Of a DNA stretch of 51,566 bases, positions 31,006 to 39,963 are shown in pieces. The stretch is from Phil1 sp964600045 (lineage in GTDB: Bacteria; Bacillota; Clostridia; Christensenellales; CAG-138), in the NCBI GenBank assembly GCA_964600045.1, contig CAZRHS010000004.1, forward strand, positions 1 to 51,566, written 5' to 3'. The first letter of the stretch is position 1, and each line of letters starts with the position of its first letter. The notes beneath the pieces were generated by a model, which worked only from the letters and a program-made list of their open reading frames with translations, searched no databases and was not told the DNA's origin. The position numbers and the translations under genes are program-made.

Positions 31006-32166
31006 TTAAAAATCGTTATCATCGTTCTTTTCAACGAATTCCGGTTCTTCCTCGTAATTCTCCGGTTCGCTCTGAGCGGGTTCGGATGCGCTGTTCTCAG
31101 TTTCCGGCTGATACGGCTGCTCCTGCTCGGTGCCGTAGCCCTGCGCTCCGCCCTGCTGAGGCTGCTGAGGATTGGGCGCGCTCTGGCCCGCGGCGGGCTG
31201 AACTTCGCGCGTATGGGCATCGTGATAAAGCACGGTGTGCAGCGCCGCAAGGTAGCACAGATTTACGCTTGCTATGAAGTAGGTTGAAGCAAGTATCAGC
31301 ACGGCGAATATAATCACGCCGGCAAGGCTTTCAAACCCAATGCTGAAGCCGAGACCAACGCCGAACAGCGCGCCTACAACCGCACCTATCGCGCCGAATA
31401 CAACGGATGCTATAAGAGTAGCAAGAAGTGTTCTGCCGTAGCGCTTAAAGCCAAGGCTTACGCCGCGGCCGAGAGCGGAGAAATTCTTTTTGTTCTCGTT
31501 TATAGCCACGGGGTAGGTATAGGCAAGCGGCACAACCGCGCAGAGCGAAACCGCCGCGTTTATAAGAATGCTAAGCACTATGGGCACTATAAACGACGAG
31601 CCCAAGGTGATAAGATCCTCAAGGCTGTTTATGGCCACGCTGCCGCCCATAAGCCCGCGCCCTGAAACCTTAATAACGGCGCTCATCATGCTGCCCGCGG
31701 TTATGATCGAGGAAAGCGTGCCCCCGACTATGGACACGGCTATGCCCGCAATCCACCTGCCAACGCTTTGGCAAAGGTTAAGGGTGAAGAAGCGCTTAAG
31801 TGAGAAGCCCGTGCGGCTGAAAAGTTTGCCTATGGTTGAGCTCTGCCCGTATATGCGCATGGACATTTCGGTATATATTCCGCCGTACATTATGGGGTTC
31901 ACCACAAGCCACTGGGCAATGGCCCACAAAAGCACAAGCAATATGCTAAGCGCCCCAAATCCCGCCGCGGTGGAAGTTTCTCCGCTTGAAAAGCCTATTA
32001 CCGCCGGCGCCGCGAAAAGCACAAGCACCGCCGTTGATATAAGCAGCCATATAAGGGTATACATAACGGCGCTGAAGAAGCGGCGCTTCATTATGGCCCA
32101 CGTTATGCCGAATACGCCGCGCATTGTAAGCGGACGAATCGGTATCGGTTCGTAACTGTTATTCAT
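31006..32166 (-). CDS. Polytopic membrane protein with acidic, proline/glutamine-rich C-terminal tail
   Basis: The 386-residue protein has about six hydrophobic segments (roughly residues 32-56, 70-94, 140-160, 190-218, 245-275 and 280-310) and a cytosolic-type tail from about 325 rich in P, Q, E and S (QPQQGGAQGYGTEQEQP) ending in acidic residues. The helix pattern and KRRFFSAVMYTLIW start suggest DUF975 or glycerophosphodiesterase-associated membrane-domain proteins, but I cannot assign it firmly. It sits between murC and two small genes, 24 bases after the murC stop, so an envelope role is plausible by context only. Confidence 0.65.
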   Translation of the reverse strand: MNNSYEPIPIRPLTMRGVFGITWAIMKRRFFSAVMYTLIWLLISTAVLVLFAAPAVIGFSSGETSTAAGFGALSILLVLLWAIAQWLVVNPIMYGGIYTEMSMRIYGQSSTIGKLFSRTGFSLKRFFTLNLCQSVGRWIAGIAVSIVGGTLSSIITAGSMMSAVIKVSGRGLMGGSVAINSLEDLITLGSSFIVPIVLSILINAAVSLCAVVPLAYTYPVAINENKKNFSALGRGVSLGFKRYGRTLLATLIASVVFGAIGAVVGALFGVGLGFSIGFESLAGVIIFAVLILASTYFIASVNLCYLAALHTVLYHDAHTREVQPAAGQSAPNPQQPQQGGAQGYGTEQEQPYQPETENSASEPAQSEPENYEEEPEFVEKNDDNDF

Positions 32167-32190
32167 ACAGTATTCCTCCTTTTTGTATAA

Positions 32191-33552
32191 TCAAAGCAGC
32201 TTGTTCGTTTGCAGATACACGTCTCCGCTGCCTATTGTAACCACCAGATCCCCCGCGGATGCATGGGAATCAAGGTAGTCCCTTATGTTTTCAAATGTGC
32301 CAAGATACACGGCGCGCCCGCCGCTTTCGTTTATGGCCTTTACCATGTCGCGCGCGTGAACGGAACCGTCGTCCTTTTCACGGCCGGGGTAAATATCCGG
32401 CACAAGCGTTTCGTCGGCAAGGTTAAAGCAGGTAACGTCATTAAGGAACAGCGTTTTCGCGCGGGTGTATGAATTGCACTGGAACACGCAGAAAAGCTTG
32501 TTGTGCTTAACGTTTTTGGCGGCCTTCATGGTTGCGGCAATTTCAGAAGGATGATGGCCGTAGTCATGATAATACTTAACGCCGTTGCGCTCGCCGTAGT
32601 ATTCAAAGCGGCGGCGGGTATTGCGGAAGGATGAAAGGGCGTTGGCTATGCATTCATCGTCAGCCCCCGCTTCCCTGGCTACCGCGGCCGCGGCTATGGC
32701 GTTCATAATGCTGTGCTCTCCGGGTATAAGCAGCTGAATATGCATAATATTCTCGCCCTTATATATTATGTCAAAGCCCGGGCAGCCGTTATCGTCGTAT
32801 GTTATGTTAGCCGGGGTATAATCCGCGTCGCTCATGCCGTAGCTAAGCTTGCGCCCGGTATGCTCCTGCATAAGCGCGCGCACGCGGAAATCGTCCGTAT
32901 TGCCTATAAGCAGTCCGTTTTCAGGCAGCAGCGCGGCAAACTTTTTGAACGCGGCAACAATGTGCTCCATGTCGCCGTAATAATCAAGGTGGTCATTGTC
33001 TATGTTGTTTATAAGCGCAACGGTGGGCCTTAACGTGAGGAAGCTTTCAACATATTCGCACGCCTCGGTTATAAACATATCGTGCGCGCCAAGCCTTACG
33101 CCGCCCTGCAGAAAGTCCACAAAGCCGCCTATATGCACCGTTGCGTCCGGCCCGCCCTGCTCGCATATAAGGGCAAGCATGCTGGTGATGGTCGTTTTGC
33201 CGTGGCACCCGGCTATGCCTATAACGCTTTCGTAGCCCTCCGTAAGCTGGCCCAGTGCCTCGCTGCGCTCAAGCTCCGGTATGCCCCTGCGCTTGGCCTC
33301 AAGCCTTTCTATATTGTCGCTCTTTATGGCGGCGGAGAATATAACCAGGTCGCAGTCGCCAAGGTTCTTTTCGTCGTGCCCTATAAAAACCGGCACCCCA
33401 AGCTCCTTAAGCCTGGCTGTGAACGGGGATTCGGCCTTGTCCGAACCCTGCACGTAGTAGCCGCGGTTTTTCAATATGCTGGCAAGTCCGCTCATAGAGC
33501 AGCCGCCTATGCCGATAAGATGTATTTTCTTATGCTCCGTTATATGAGTCAT
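32191..33552 (-). CDS. murC: UDP-N-acetylmuramate--L-alanine ligase
   Basis: The 453-residue Mur ligase adds L-alanine to UDP-MurNAc with ATP, the first peptide step in peptidoglycan precursor synthesis. The N-terminal nucleotide fold HLIGIGGCSMSGLA, the ATP loop GIAGCHGKTTITS (Lys119), the central DNDHLDYYG and the C-terminal YHDYGHHPSEI are all characteristic of MurC rather than MurD-F. Length is standard. It is 49 bases downstream of ispE on the same strand. Confidence 0.97.
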   Translation of the reverse strand: MTHITEHKKIHLIGIGGCSMSGLASILKNRGYYVQGSDKAESPFTARLKELGVPVFIGHDEKNLGDCDLVIFSAAIKSDNIERLEAKRRGIPELERSEALGQLTEGYESVIGIAGCHGKTTITSMLALICEQGGPDATVHIGGFVDFLQGGVRLGAHDMFITEACEYVESFLTLRPTVALINNIDNDHLDYYGDMEHIVAAFKKFAALLPENGLLIGNTDDFRVRALMQEHTGRKLSYGMSDADYTPANITYDDNGCPGFDIIYKGENIMHIQLLIPGEHSIMNAIAAAAVAREAGADDECIANALSSFRNTRRRFEYYGERNGVKYYHDYGHHPSEIAATMKAAKNVKHNKLFCVFQCNSYTRAKTLFLNDVTCFNLADETLVPDIYPGREKDDGSVHARDMVKAINESGGRAVYLGTFENIRDYLDSHASAGDLVVTIGSGDVYLQTNKLL

Positions 33553-33601
33553 TTCAATCGTCTCCCTTCGGTCTTAACGATATATTATAGCATATATTGC
33601 T

Positions 33602-34444
33602 TTATTCTGCATATTTTATGCTTTCGCAGGCACGGCAAAAAGCCATATCCTCAAATTGTTTTTCGGCAAGCCGCGCTTTATCCGCCGATTCGAATATGCC
33701 GAAGCACGCGCTGCCGCTGCCGCTCATTTCCGCCGCCAGCGCTCCCGCGCCCATAAGGCGCCGCTTTATATCACGAATTATCGGCAGTTTCCCCTCCGCG
33801 GCCGGGGAAAGCGCGTTTGACACGGCATCAATAAGCCCGCTCATGCTGCCCTCTCGTATTGCCGCGGCCGCTTTTTCGCTTTCAGGTTCGGCGTATGGCG
33901 GCTTAATGGAGGAGAAAAGCTCCTTTGTGGATATTCCCTCGCTGGGCTTTACGATAAGAAAGCTTAACTGCATATCGTTTAAGGGTTCTATTATCTCTCC
34001 CCGTCCCCGGCAAAGAGCGGTTGAGCCGCATATAAGAAACGGCACATCCGAGCCAAGCTCCGCCGCAAGCGAATATAGCTCGTCCTTTTTCATGGCGCCG
34101 TAGCGCGCCTGCATAAGCCTCAGCACGCCCGCGCCGTCCGCGCTTGATCCGCCAAGGCCTGCCATGGAGGGTATGTTCGCGCGGATTGATATATTTACGC
34201 CCCCGCAGTTAGTACGGCGGCTGTATTCATACGCCGCGCGGTAGGCTACGCTGTTCTCGGGCAATGGGAAATCGGCCGTAAGCTTAATATCATCGCACGA
34301 AAAATCCGCCGTCAGCTCGTCATACAAATCTATCGTATGCATAACGGTTGAAAGCTCGTGGTAGCCGTCCTCGCGCTTTTTAAGCACGTCCAGCGTTAAA
34401 TTTACCTTTGCGTAGGCCCTTATTCGGGCAAAATTACTCATCAT
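33602..34444 (-). CDS. ispE: 4-diphosphocytidyl-2-C-methyl-D-erythritol kinase
   Basis: The 280-residue GHMP kinase phosphorylates CDP-methylerythritol in the MEP isoprenoid pathway. It shows the N-terminal AYAKVNLTLDVL with EDGYHEL, the ATP loop NIPSMAGLGGSSADGAG and the C-terminal MSGSGSACFGIF. Start: ATG 34444 or the adjoining ATG 34441. No ribosome site precedes either; a perfect TATAAT at 34451-34456 places the predicted transcript start on the first ATG, so translation may be leaderless. It heads an operon with murC and three further genes. Confidence 0.95.
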   Translation of the reverse strand: MMSNFARIRAYAKVNLTLDVLKKREDGYHELSTVMHTIDLYDELTADFSCDDIKLTADFPLPENSVAYRAAYEYSRRTNCGGVNISIRANIPSMAGLGGSSADGAGVLRLMQARYGAMKKDELYSLAAELGSDVPFLICGSTALCRGRGEIIEPLNDMQLSFLIVKPSEGISTKELFSSIKPPYAEPESEKAAAAIREGSMSGLIDAVSNALSPAAEGKLPIIRDIKRRLMGAGALAAEMSGSGSACFGIFESADKARLAEKQFEDMAFCRACESIKYAE

Positions 34445-34450
34445 TTTTAT

Positions 34451-34456
34451 ATTATA
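34451..34456 (-). promoter_or_regulatory. -10 element of ispE positioned for a leaderless start
   Basis: On the minus strand a perfect TATAAT ends exactly 7 bases before the A of ATG 34444. A weak -35 match (GTGAAA, 4 of 6) lies 17 bases upstream. No Shine-Dalgarno sequence fits between. Confidence 0.5.
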
Positions 34457-34502
34457 CTATGTATTCACCAAATTTTCACTCGCATTGGGTCTTTTTTGGC
34501 GG

Positions 34503-34508
34503 TATAAT
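34503..34508 (+). promoter_or_regulatory. -10 element of the divergent G5/M23 gene
   Basis: A perfect TATAAT ends 7 bases before the A of ATG 34515, mirroring the ispE arrangement on the other strand. No clear -35 element is seen at 17 bases, so the call is weaker. Confidence 0.4.
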
Positions 34509-34514
34509 GCAGCT

Positions 34515-35717
34515 ATGGAAAAGAACATGCATGATTTTGAAGAAGATTACGTTCCGGGCAAGCGCAAGCATTCGTCCCCGGTAAAGTGGATAAGCCTCGG
34601 CGCGGCCGCGCTTATAGCAATAGGCATTGCGGCGGCGTGCTTCACGCGCTCTCCCAAGCTTTATCCCTATGTTGAGCCTACCCCGGTGCCCACGCCCACA
34701 CCCGTGGCCACGCCCTCTCCCGAGCCTACCCAAGAGGTTGAGGCTACCCCCGCCGAGGCTTTGGTTGAAGCCACTCCCGCAGATGACACCGCGGAATACA
34801 TAGCCACGGCCATAATGGTTGACGGCAAGTGCATAGGCGTGCTTGCAAGCCGAGAGGCGGCGGAGGAAGTGCTTGAGGAGGCCGTAAGCGCGTTTGAGCT
34901 TAAAATAAACCTGCCCGGCACAATGGATTCATACATTACAAACGAAGTTGAGCTTATAAACGCGGCAGATAACGAAGAGGCCGCGGCAATGGAAAGCGTA
35001 ACGTATGAAGCAATGCTTTCTTTGCTCTCGGGTGAGGATTCCCCCATAACGGTTGAAACAACGCTTAGCGAAAGGCACACGGAAATAGTTGAGCACGAAA
35101 CCGAAACCGAAAAGGATTCTTCGCTTATAAAGGGAACGCGCGTTGTTGTGAACTACGGAAGCGACGGCGAGATTCGCACCGTTGTTACAACCAAGTATGT
35201 GAACGGCGTGCAGAAGGGCGAAAGCCAAAGCGAAACATTTGAGATAAGCCAAAGGGTGGACGCGCTTATACGCGTAGGCACCAAAAAGGCGGATAAATAC
35301 GCCGAGCCAGGCAGGAAAGAGGGCGAAAAGGGCCCCGACGCGGGCGAGCTCAGCTTTATACGCCCAACGGAAAGCGGAAAAATCAGCCAGAATTTCGGCC
35401 AGCTTAGCGGCGTAATGCACCTGGGGCTGGACTTTGAGGCGGATGAGGGCGACGAGGTTTACGCATCCGAAGGCGGCACGGTTGTTTGCGTTATGGAGCG
35501 CGGCGGCTACGGGCTGGTGGTTGAAATAGACCACGGCAACGGCTTCCTTACCCGCTACGCCAATTTGAGCGAGGCCAAGGTTTCGCTTGGCGACACCGTT
35601 TCAAAGGGAGACACCATTGCCCTTGCGGGCAGCAGCGGAAACGCGGAAAATAGCCAGCTGCACTTTGAGCTTAGGCAGAACGGCACGGCGTACAACCCGA
35701 GATATTATTTTGAATAA
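34515..35717 (+). CDS. Membrane-anchored G5 and degenerate M23 (LytM) domain protein
   Basis: The 400-residue protein has a cytosolic N terminus, one membrane helix at about 25-43, a Pro/Thr-rich extracellular linker (PTPVPTPTPVATPSP, 56-70), a G5 domain at about 178-256 (VVVNYGSDGEIRTVVTTKYVNG) and an LytM/M23 domain at about 285-400. M23 zinc ligands seem kept: His302 and Asp306 in MHLGLD and His383 in LHFEL. The two catalytic histidines do not: the usual Y-x-H-L is Y348-A-N-L, and the usual H-L-H-F-E is Q381-LHFE. It is therefore likely a pseudo-endopeptidase that binds peptidoglycan or partners, as with other LytM scaffolds. Start ATG 34515 has no good ribosome site; ATG 34527 is an alternative. 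Confidence 0.85.
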   Translation: MEKNMHDFEEDYVPGKRKHSSPVKWISLGAAALIAIGIAAACFTRSPKLYPYVEPTPVPTPTPVATPSPEPTQEVEATPAEALVEATPADDTAEYIATAIMVDGKCIGVLASREAAEEVLEEAVSAFELKINLPGTMDSYITNEVELINAADNEEAAAMESVTYEAMLSLLSGEDSPITVETTLSERHTEIVEHETETEKDSSLIKGTRVVVNYGSDGEIRTVVTTKYVNGVQKGESQSETFEISQRVDALIRVGTKKADKYAEPGRKEGEKGPDAGELSFIRPTESGKISQNFGQLSGVMHLGLDFEADEGDEVYASEGGTVVCVMERGGYGLVVEIDHGNGFLTRYANLSEAKVSLGDTVSKGDTIALAGSSGNAENSQLHFELRQNGTAYNPRYYFE

Positions 35718-35733
35718 GCATTAAATAAGCAAC

Positions 35734-35763
35734 AAGCCGGCGGAAAATCCCGTCGGCTTTTTC
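35734..35763 (+). terminator. Terminator of the G5/M23 gene
   Basis: Ten-base arms AAGCCGGCGG and CCGTCGGCTT (one G-T pair) with a six-base loop are followed by TTTTTC. Confidence 0.85.
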
Positions 35764-35770
35764 TTAAACG

Positions 35771-35805
35771 AAAAACCGCTCGGCGGAGGTTAATCCGCCG
35801 GGCGG
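35771..35805 (-). terminator. Terminator of the glmSLE-mal operon
   Basis: On the minus strand a 12-base-pair stem between 35794-35805 and 35776-35787, with a six-base loop, is followed by TTTTTCG. Confidence 0.9.
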
Positions 35806-35838
35806 CTTTATTACAAGGGGGATAATATTTTGCTCTGA

Positions 35839-37098
35839 TTATTTGTTCAGGGCCTTTTTGGCCTTGCGCATGGCAAGTATACGGTTCATCTCGTTGTAAA
35901 CGATCATGTAACCCTCGTCAACACCCATACCGGGCTTTGCAAGGATCTGCACGGGCTTGGTGGCCATGGCGCAGTTTACGCAAACCTGAGCACTGCGGTC
36001 GGTTTCGTTGCAGGTACCGCCCTGGTAGGCGCCGATGCCTTTTTCTTTGCAGTAAAGAACGGCCTCGATGGTGTTGTTGATGCCGCCAAGGTCAGGGGTC
36101 TTAATCTGAACCATGTGACCGGCCTTGTTGTCGGCAAAGAGCTTTATGTCCTCAAGGGTGTTGCACCACTCGTCGGCAACCAGCTCCACGTTGATGCCGC
36201 GCTTGTCCAGTTCCTTGGTAAGGCCGGCAAGGGCAACCATCTGGGTTTCACGGTCGCAGTCGCAGTCCATGGGGCCTTCAATGCGAAGGTGGAAGGGCTT
36301 GGCGATCTCTTCAAGCTTGGCGATGTAATCGGCCATAGCCTCGTAGTTATTGTTGCCGAAGGCGGCGCCGATGGTGCCGTATACGTCAATGTGCATAATG
36401 GGCATGTAGTTGGGATCGGTGCGGTTGTTCAGGATACGATCGCGCAGCCAGCCAACGTACTCGGCAAGCTTCTCGCCGTGACGGCCAAGCTTGGTGTCCA
36501 CGTTGTTTATAAGGGCATGGGGCAGAACCTGGGCGCCCTTTATGATCATCTTATCGGCGTTGTCATAGCGATCATCACCGGACTGGGTGAATATGGGTAT
36601 GGGCTCCTCGGATACGGTGCAGCCGTACTCATCCGCGACAACCTCGCACATAAGGCGGCCGGTAGCCTTGGCAACGGCATCCAGTATGGCCTGGGATACG
36701 CCGTAGCGGATAGCGGTATGCAGACGCTTGCCGTTTACCTGAATGGCCTCCATCATCTTGCACAGGCCGCGGAAGTCATCGGCTTCCTTGCCAACAAGCT
36801 CGGGCTTGATGTACTTATCAATAATGGGGATAAAGTCCTTTGCAAGGAACAGGGGATCACGTCCGCCGGCACCGGAGTACTGAACGGCGGCGCAGTCACC
36901 AAACGCAATCTGGCCATCCTCAAGAACTATCATAACGGAGATGGACTCACCGGCCTGACGTACGGAAGTGAAGCCTTCGGTAACAGGCTCGCCTACATAG
37001 AATACGCCGTCATGACCGGCACCCTTCTTAATGGCCCTCTGGTCATCGAAATAAAAACCGGTACGGCCCGCGGAGCAAACAACGTCAACAATTTTCAT
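35839..37098 (-). CDS. mal: Methylaspartate ammonia-lyase
   Basis: The 419-residue enolase-superfamily enzyme removes ammonia from (2S,3S)-3-methylaspartate to give mesaconate. Compared with the characterised Clostridium tetanomorphum enzyme, the active-site residues are in place: Gln172 (FTQSG), His194 (LPHAL), metal ligands Asp238 (HIDVY), Glu274 (RIEGP) and Asp309 (VADEW), and the general-base Lys333 in VQIKTPDLGG. Length is nearly identical to the family. It is the last gene of the glmS-glmL-glmE-mal operon, 31 bases after glmE, with its own terminator. Confidence 0.97.
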   Translation of the reverse strand: MKIVDVVCSAGRTGFYFDDQRAIKKGAGHDGVFYVGEPVTEGFTSVRQAGESISVMIVLEDGQIAFGDCAAVQYSGAGGRDPLFLAKDFIPIIDKYIKPELVGKEADDFRGLCKMMEAIQVNGKRLHTAIRYGVSQAILDAVAKATGRLMCEVVADEYGCTVSEEPIPIFTQSGDDRYDNADKMIIKGAQVLPHALINNVDTKLGRHGEKLAEYVGWLRDRILNNRTDPNYMPIMHIDVYGTIGAAFGNNNYEAMADYIAKLEEIAKPFHLRIEGPMDCDCDRETQMVALAGLTKELDKRGINVELVADEWCNTLEDIKLFADNKAGHMVQIKTPDLGGINNTIEAVLYCKEKGIGAYQGGTCNETDRSAQVCVNCAMATKPVQILAKPGMGVDEGYMIVYNEMNRILAMRKAKKALNK

Positions 37099-37129
37099 AG
37101 TCTATAACCTCCAAATTTAATTTGCTTTA

Positions 37130-38581
37130 TTAATACCTGGGGCGGCCAACAAGGCGGCCCTTGCCTATGGCATAAACGTCGTCAATAACCATCTGGAACG
37201 TGGCGTCACGCTTTTCGGCCTTGGCGCGCTCGTTTATCTTGGCGGCGTGGAACTCCTTAAGTTCCTTGGTGAAGGGCAGGTTGCCCATGTTCAGTATGCG
37301 CACGGCGCCGTCGTTATCGCGGCAGGGGAGCATAAGGCCGGCATTGGCGCGGCAGGGGGCAAAGGGAACGTCCAGCGCGCCGGACTCAACGCCGCGGCAA
37401 ACGCCTATGGCTATATCGCCCTGGCCAAGCTCAAAGCACTTATCAACTATGCACTTGGTCTCCTCGCGGATAATCTCAATTTCCTTATCAAGGCGGGAAT
37501 CCATGAACACCTGATCGGTCATCATGTTAACAACCTGCTTGGTGCAGCGAAGGCCCTCTGCATTGGCTTCCATGGTGGGGATACCTACGGCCTCGTGGGG
37601 GCTCTTTACTATAACCTTGGTGGCCTTGGACAGAGCGGCTATCATGCTGCCGGACGCGATAACGCCGAAAGCCTTCGCCTCGTCCGCGGGGAAACCGCCC
37701 ATCCACTGGTGCAGAACGGTGGTAACAACAACGTCCTTATGGCCGTACTTTTCAAGATACTCGTCGGTCTGCTGCTCAAGGGCGCGAATGGCCGCTATAT
37801 CCTGAACCAGGTTGCCGCACTGGCCGTAGCCTACGGTTATGTTCTTTACGCCCTGCTCGGCGGCAAGAAGCGCCTCTATAATGGCAACGGCGTTGGAAAT
37901 GCAGGGGGGAACCAGAGTGCCGGTCAAAGGACCGTAGGGCTCACGGTTTATGGAAACGCCCATTTCCTCATAAAGGCCGGTAAGGCGGTCAACATACTGC
38001 CAATCCTTTATGGTGCGCTCCATGGGGATATTCTTGCAATAGGGCAGGTTGTAGGAAATGCCGCCGCCCTCATAGCTGGTGAAACCGCCGGCATAGGCAA
38101 TTTCGGTAAGAAGGCGCGCGTCGGGAGTGCCGTGGCGAACCTGCAGCGGGGTATTTACGCTTTCAACAACGCGGCGGCAGTTGGCAACGCCGTGGTTAAC
38201 CGCCGGGAAACCATTGAGCATGGCGCGGCCAAGCCTGATGGACTCGGCTATGCCGTTCTCCGCCTCTTCGTAGCGGTTCTGGCGGGTGTAGCTGTCGATA
38301 GTGGTGGGCAGAAGATCCGCCTCGCCCTTATCCTGCAGATACTGCATCAGCTTAATGTGCTCCTCTATTACGGGCACGCCCGCGCGGGGCTGTACCAGCG
38401 TATGGTGAGCCGCCTTGGCCGCGATAAGCTTCTTTGAGAAGATGCGGCTTTCGGGCATGGATTTATGGTAGTCCACCGCCTCCTGCAGGTCTACGTCCTT
38501 ACCGGTGGGCCACTGGGTCAGGACCTCTTTGCGGAGTCTGGCAAATTCATCATCAGGAATTCTCTTGTTTTGAATGTCCAT
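37130..38581 (-). CDS. glmE: Methylaspartate mutase, epsilon (catalytic) subunit
   Basis: The 483-residue protein is the catalytic subunit of coenzyme-B12-dependent glutamate mutase, which with the cobalamin subunit GlmS rearranges L-glutamate to (2S,3S)-3-methylaspartate. Family stretches include VQPRAGVPVIEEHI near the N terminus, AYAGGFTSYEGGGISYNLPYCK and TVGYGQCGNLVQDIAA. ATG 38581 is used because an AAAGGAG site lies 10 bases upstream; TTG at 38590 is too close to it. The first 29 bases overlap the end of glmL, implying coupled translation. Confidence 0.96.
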   Translation of the reverse strand: MDIQNKRIPDDEFARLRKEVLTQWPTGKDVDLQEAVDYHKSMPESRIFSKKLIAAKAAHHTLVQPRAGVPVIEEHIKLMQYLQDKGEADLLPTTIDSYTRQNRYEEAENGIAESIRLGRAMLNGFPAVNHGVANCRRVVESVNTPLQVRHGTPDARLLTEIAYAGGFTSYEGGGISYNLPYCKNIPMERTIKDWQYVDRLTGLYEEMGVSINREPYGPLTGTLVPPCISNAVAIIEALLAAEQGVKNITVGYGQCGNLVQDIAAIRALEQQTDEYLEKYGHKDVVVTTVLHQWMGGFPADEAKAFGVIASGSMIAALSKATKVIVKSPHEAVGIPTMEANAEGLRCTKQVVNMMTDQVFMDSRLDKEIEIIREETKCIVDKCFELGQGDIAIGVCRGVESGALDVPFAPCRANAGLMLPCRDNDGAVRILNMGNLPFTKELKEFHAAKINERAKAEKRDATFQMVIDDVYAIGKGRLVGRPRY

Positions 38582-39956
38582 TATATTCAAGCTCCTTTTT
38601 CATAATTCTGAGTGCTGTCTGGGGGTAATGGGTTGAAAGCAAGCCCATCGCGGCCAGTATGTATTTTCTGTCAACCCATATATCCGCCTCTTTGGGGCGC
38701 AGTGATTCGGGCTGCTGTATGCTGTAAAGGGCATGGGAAGCGATTTCGGCCGTGCGCTTGGTGTGTATCAGGCTGCCGCCGGTTACTATAATCTGCTTTA
38801 CCCTGGTCAGGTCCTTGCCGGCCTGAACAAAGGTTTGCCCCATCATTGTGTATGTTTCCTCTATTGTGCCCGCGTGGCGGGATACGGCCACCTCAATGGC
38901 CAAAGACGCAAGGGCAAAGTCCAGCGCTTCAAGCTCCTTATCGTCGCCCGGAACAACGTCCGTATGGGTTCCAAGGTAATCCACAAGCTCGCTCACACGC
39001 TCGGGAGTAAGGCCCGAAAGCTTGCTTACCCTGTCAAGTCCCGCGGCGTCCACTATTCCGTGGATGCTGTAGCGCATGCCTATGTCGCCCTCTACGGTGC
39101 GCTTTGAAAAGGGTTCGGGCAGTCCCTTATAAACGGTGTTCATGTGCTCCGGCATGCCGTCGGCTATGGAGTACACGTCCGTGGTTGCGCCGCCTACGTC
39201 AACCGCTACCAAATCGCCTATGCCGATTTCGCCTTCACAGCCCTGGCTTAAAAGGTTCATGGCCTGAAGCACGGCCGAAGGAGTGGGCATCATAATATCG
39301 GAAAGCAGGGACGCGGCCTGTGTAAGGCCCTTTGCCTGCACTATCCTGCGCAGGAATATATCCCTTATCTGCTTCTGCGTGGCCTCTATGTGAAGCACTC
39401 CGAACTTGGGCATAACGTTTTCGCAAACGTAAACCTCGCACCCGTCCAGTATGCGCTGGCATTCCCTTGCCGCCGTGCGGTTGCCCGCTATTACTATGGG
39501 GAACGACGGCTTGATGGAGGCAAGCATTTTGGCGTTGTGCAGTATGCATTCGGTGTTGCCGCCGTCCGTGCCGCCAACCAGCAGGAATATGTCCGGCTTG
39601 GCCTTCTGAATATCCTCCAGGTCATCTTCGGTCAGCTGAAACGAGTATACCTGAATTACTTTCGCTCCCGCGCCAAGGCTTGCAAGCTTCGCGGCCTCGC
39701 TGGTCAGCTCCGGCACAAGTCCGCTTGTGATCATTCTAAGGCCGCCCGCGGCTGAAGAGCAGGCATAGGTTTCCGTAAAGTCCAGTTTTCCGCAGACCGC
39801 CTCAAGCTCGGCAAGGCCTTTATGCAGACCGTCATTGATATCGGTCTGTACTGTTGTATACGCCGCGGCAGTGCCAAGGAGCTCTTCCCCTTCCACGTCA
39901 ACGGCGGTAAGCTTAGTGTAAGTACTTCCGAAATCGATGAGTAAAACCGGTTTCAC
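38553..39956 (-). CDS. glmL: GlmL/MutL-type actin-like reactivating factor of glutamate mutase
   Basis: The 467-residue protein has an ASKHA (actin/Hsp70-like) ATPase layout: phosphate loop LLIDFGSTYTKLTAVD at the N terminus, VGGTDGGN, AVDVGGATTDVYS as the second phosphate motif and VTGGSLIHT near the end. In the methylaspartate clusters GlmL is encoded between the two mutase subunits and is thought to reactivate the B12 enzyme by exchanging damaged cofactor, by analogy with diol-dehydratase reactivases. It starts 7 bases after the glmS stop and overlaps glmE by 29 bases. Confidence 0.95.
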   Translation of the reverse strand: MKPVLLIDFGSTYTKLTAVDVEGEELLGTAAAYTTVQTDINDGLHKGLAELEAVCGKLDFTETYACSSAAGGLRMITSGLVPELTSEAAKLASLGAGAKVIQVYSFQLTEDDLEDIQKAKPDIFLLVGGTDGGNTECILHNAKMLASIKPSFPIVIAGNRTAARECQRILDGCEVYVCENVMPKFGVLHIEATQKQIRDIFLRRIVQAKGLTQAASLLSDIMMPTPSAVLQAMNLLSQGCEGEIGIGDLVAVDVGGATTDVYSIADGMPEHMNTVYKGLPEPFSKRTVEGDIGMRYSIHGIVDAAGLDRVSKLSGLTPERVSELVDYLGTHTDVVPGDDKELEALDFALASLAIEVAVSRHAGTIEETYTMMGQTFVQAGKDLTRVKQIIVTGGSLIHTKRTAEIASHALYSIQQPESLRPKEADIWVDRKYILAAMGLLSTHYPQTALRIMKKELEYNGHSKQENS

Positions 39957-39963
39957 TGTATTT

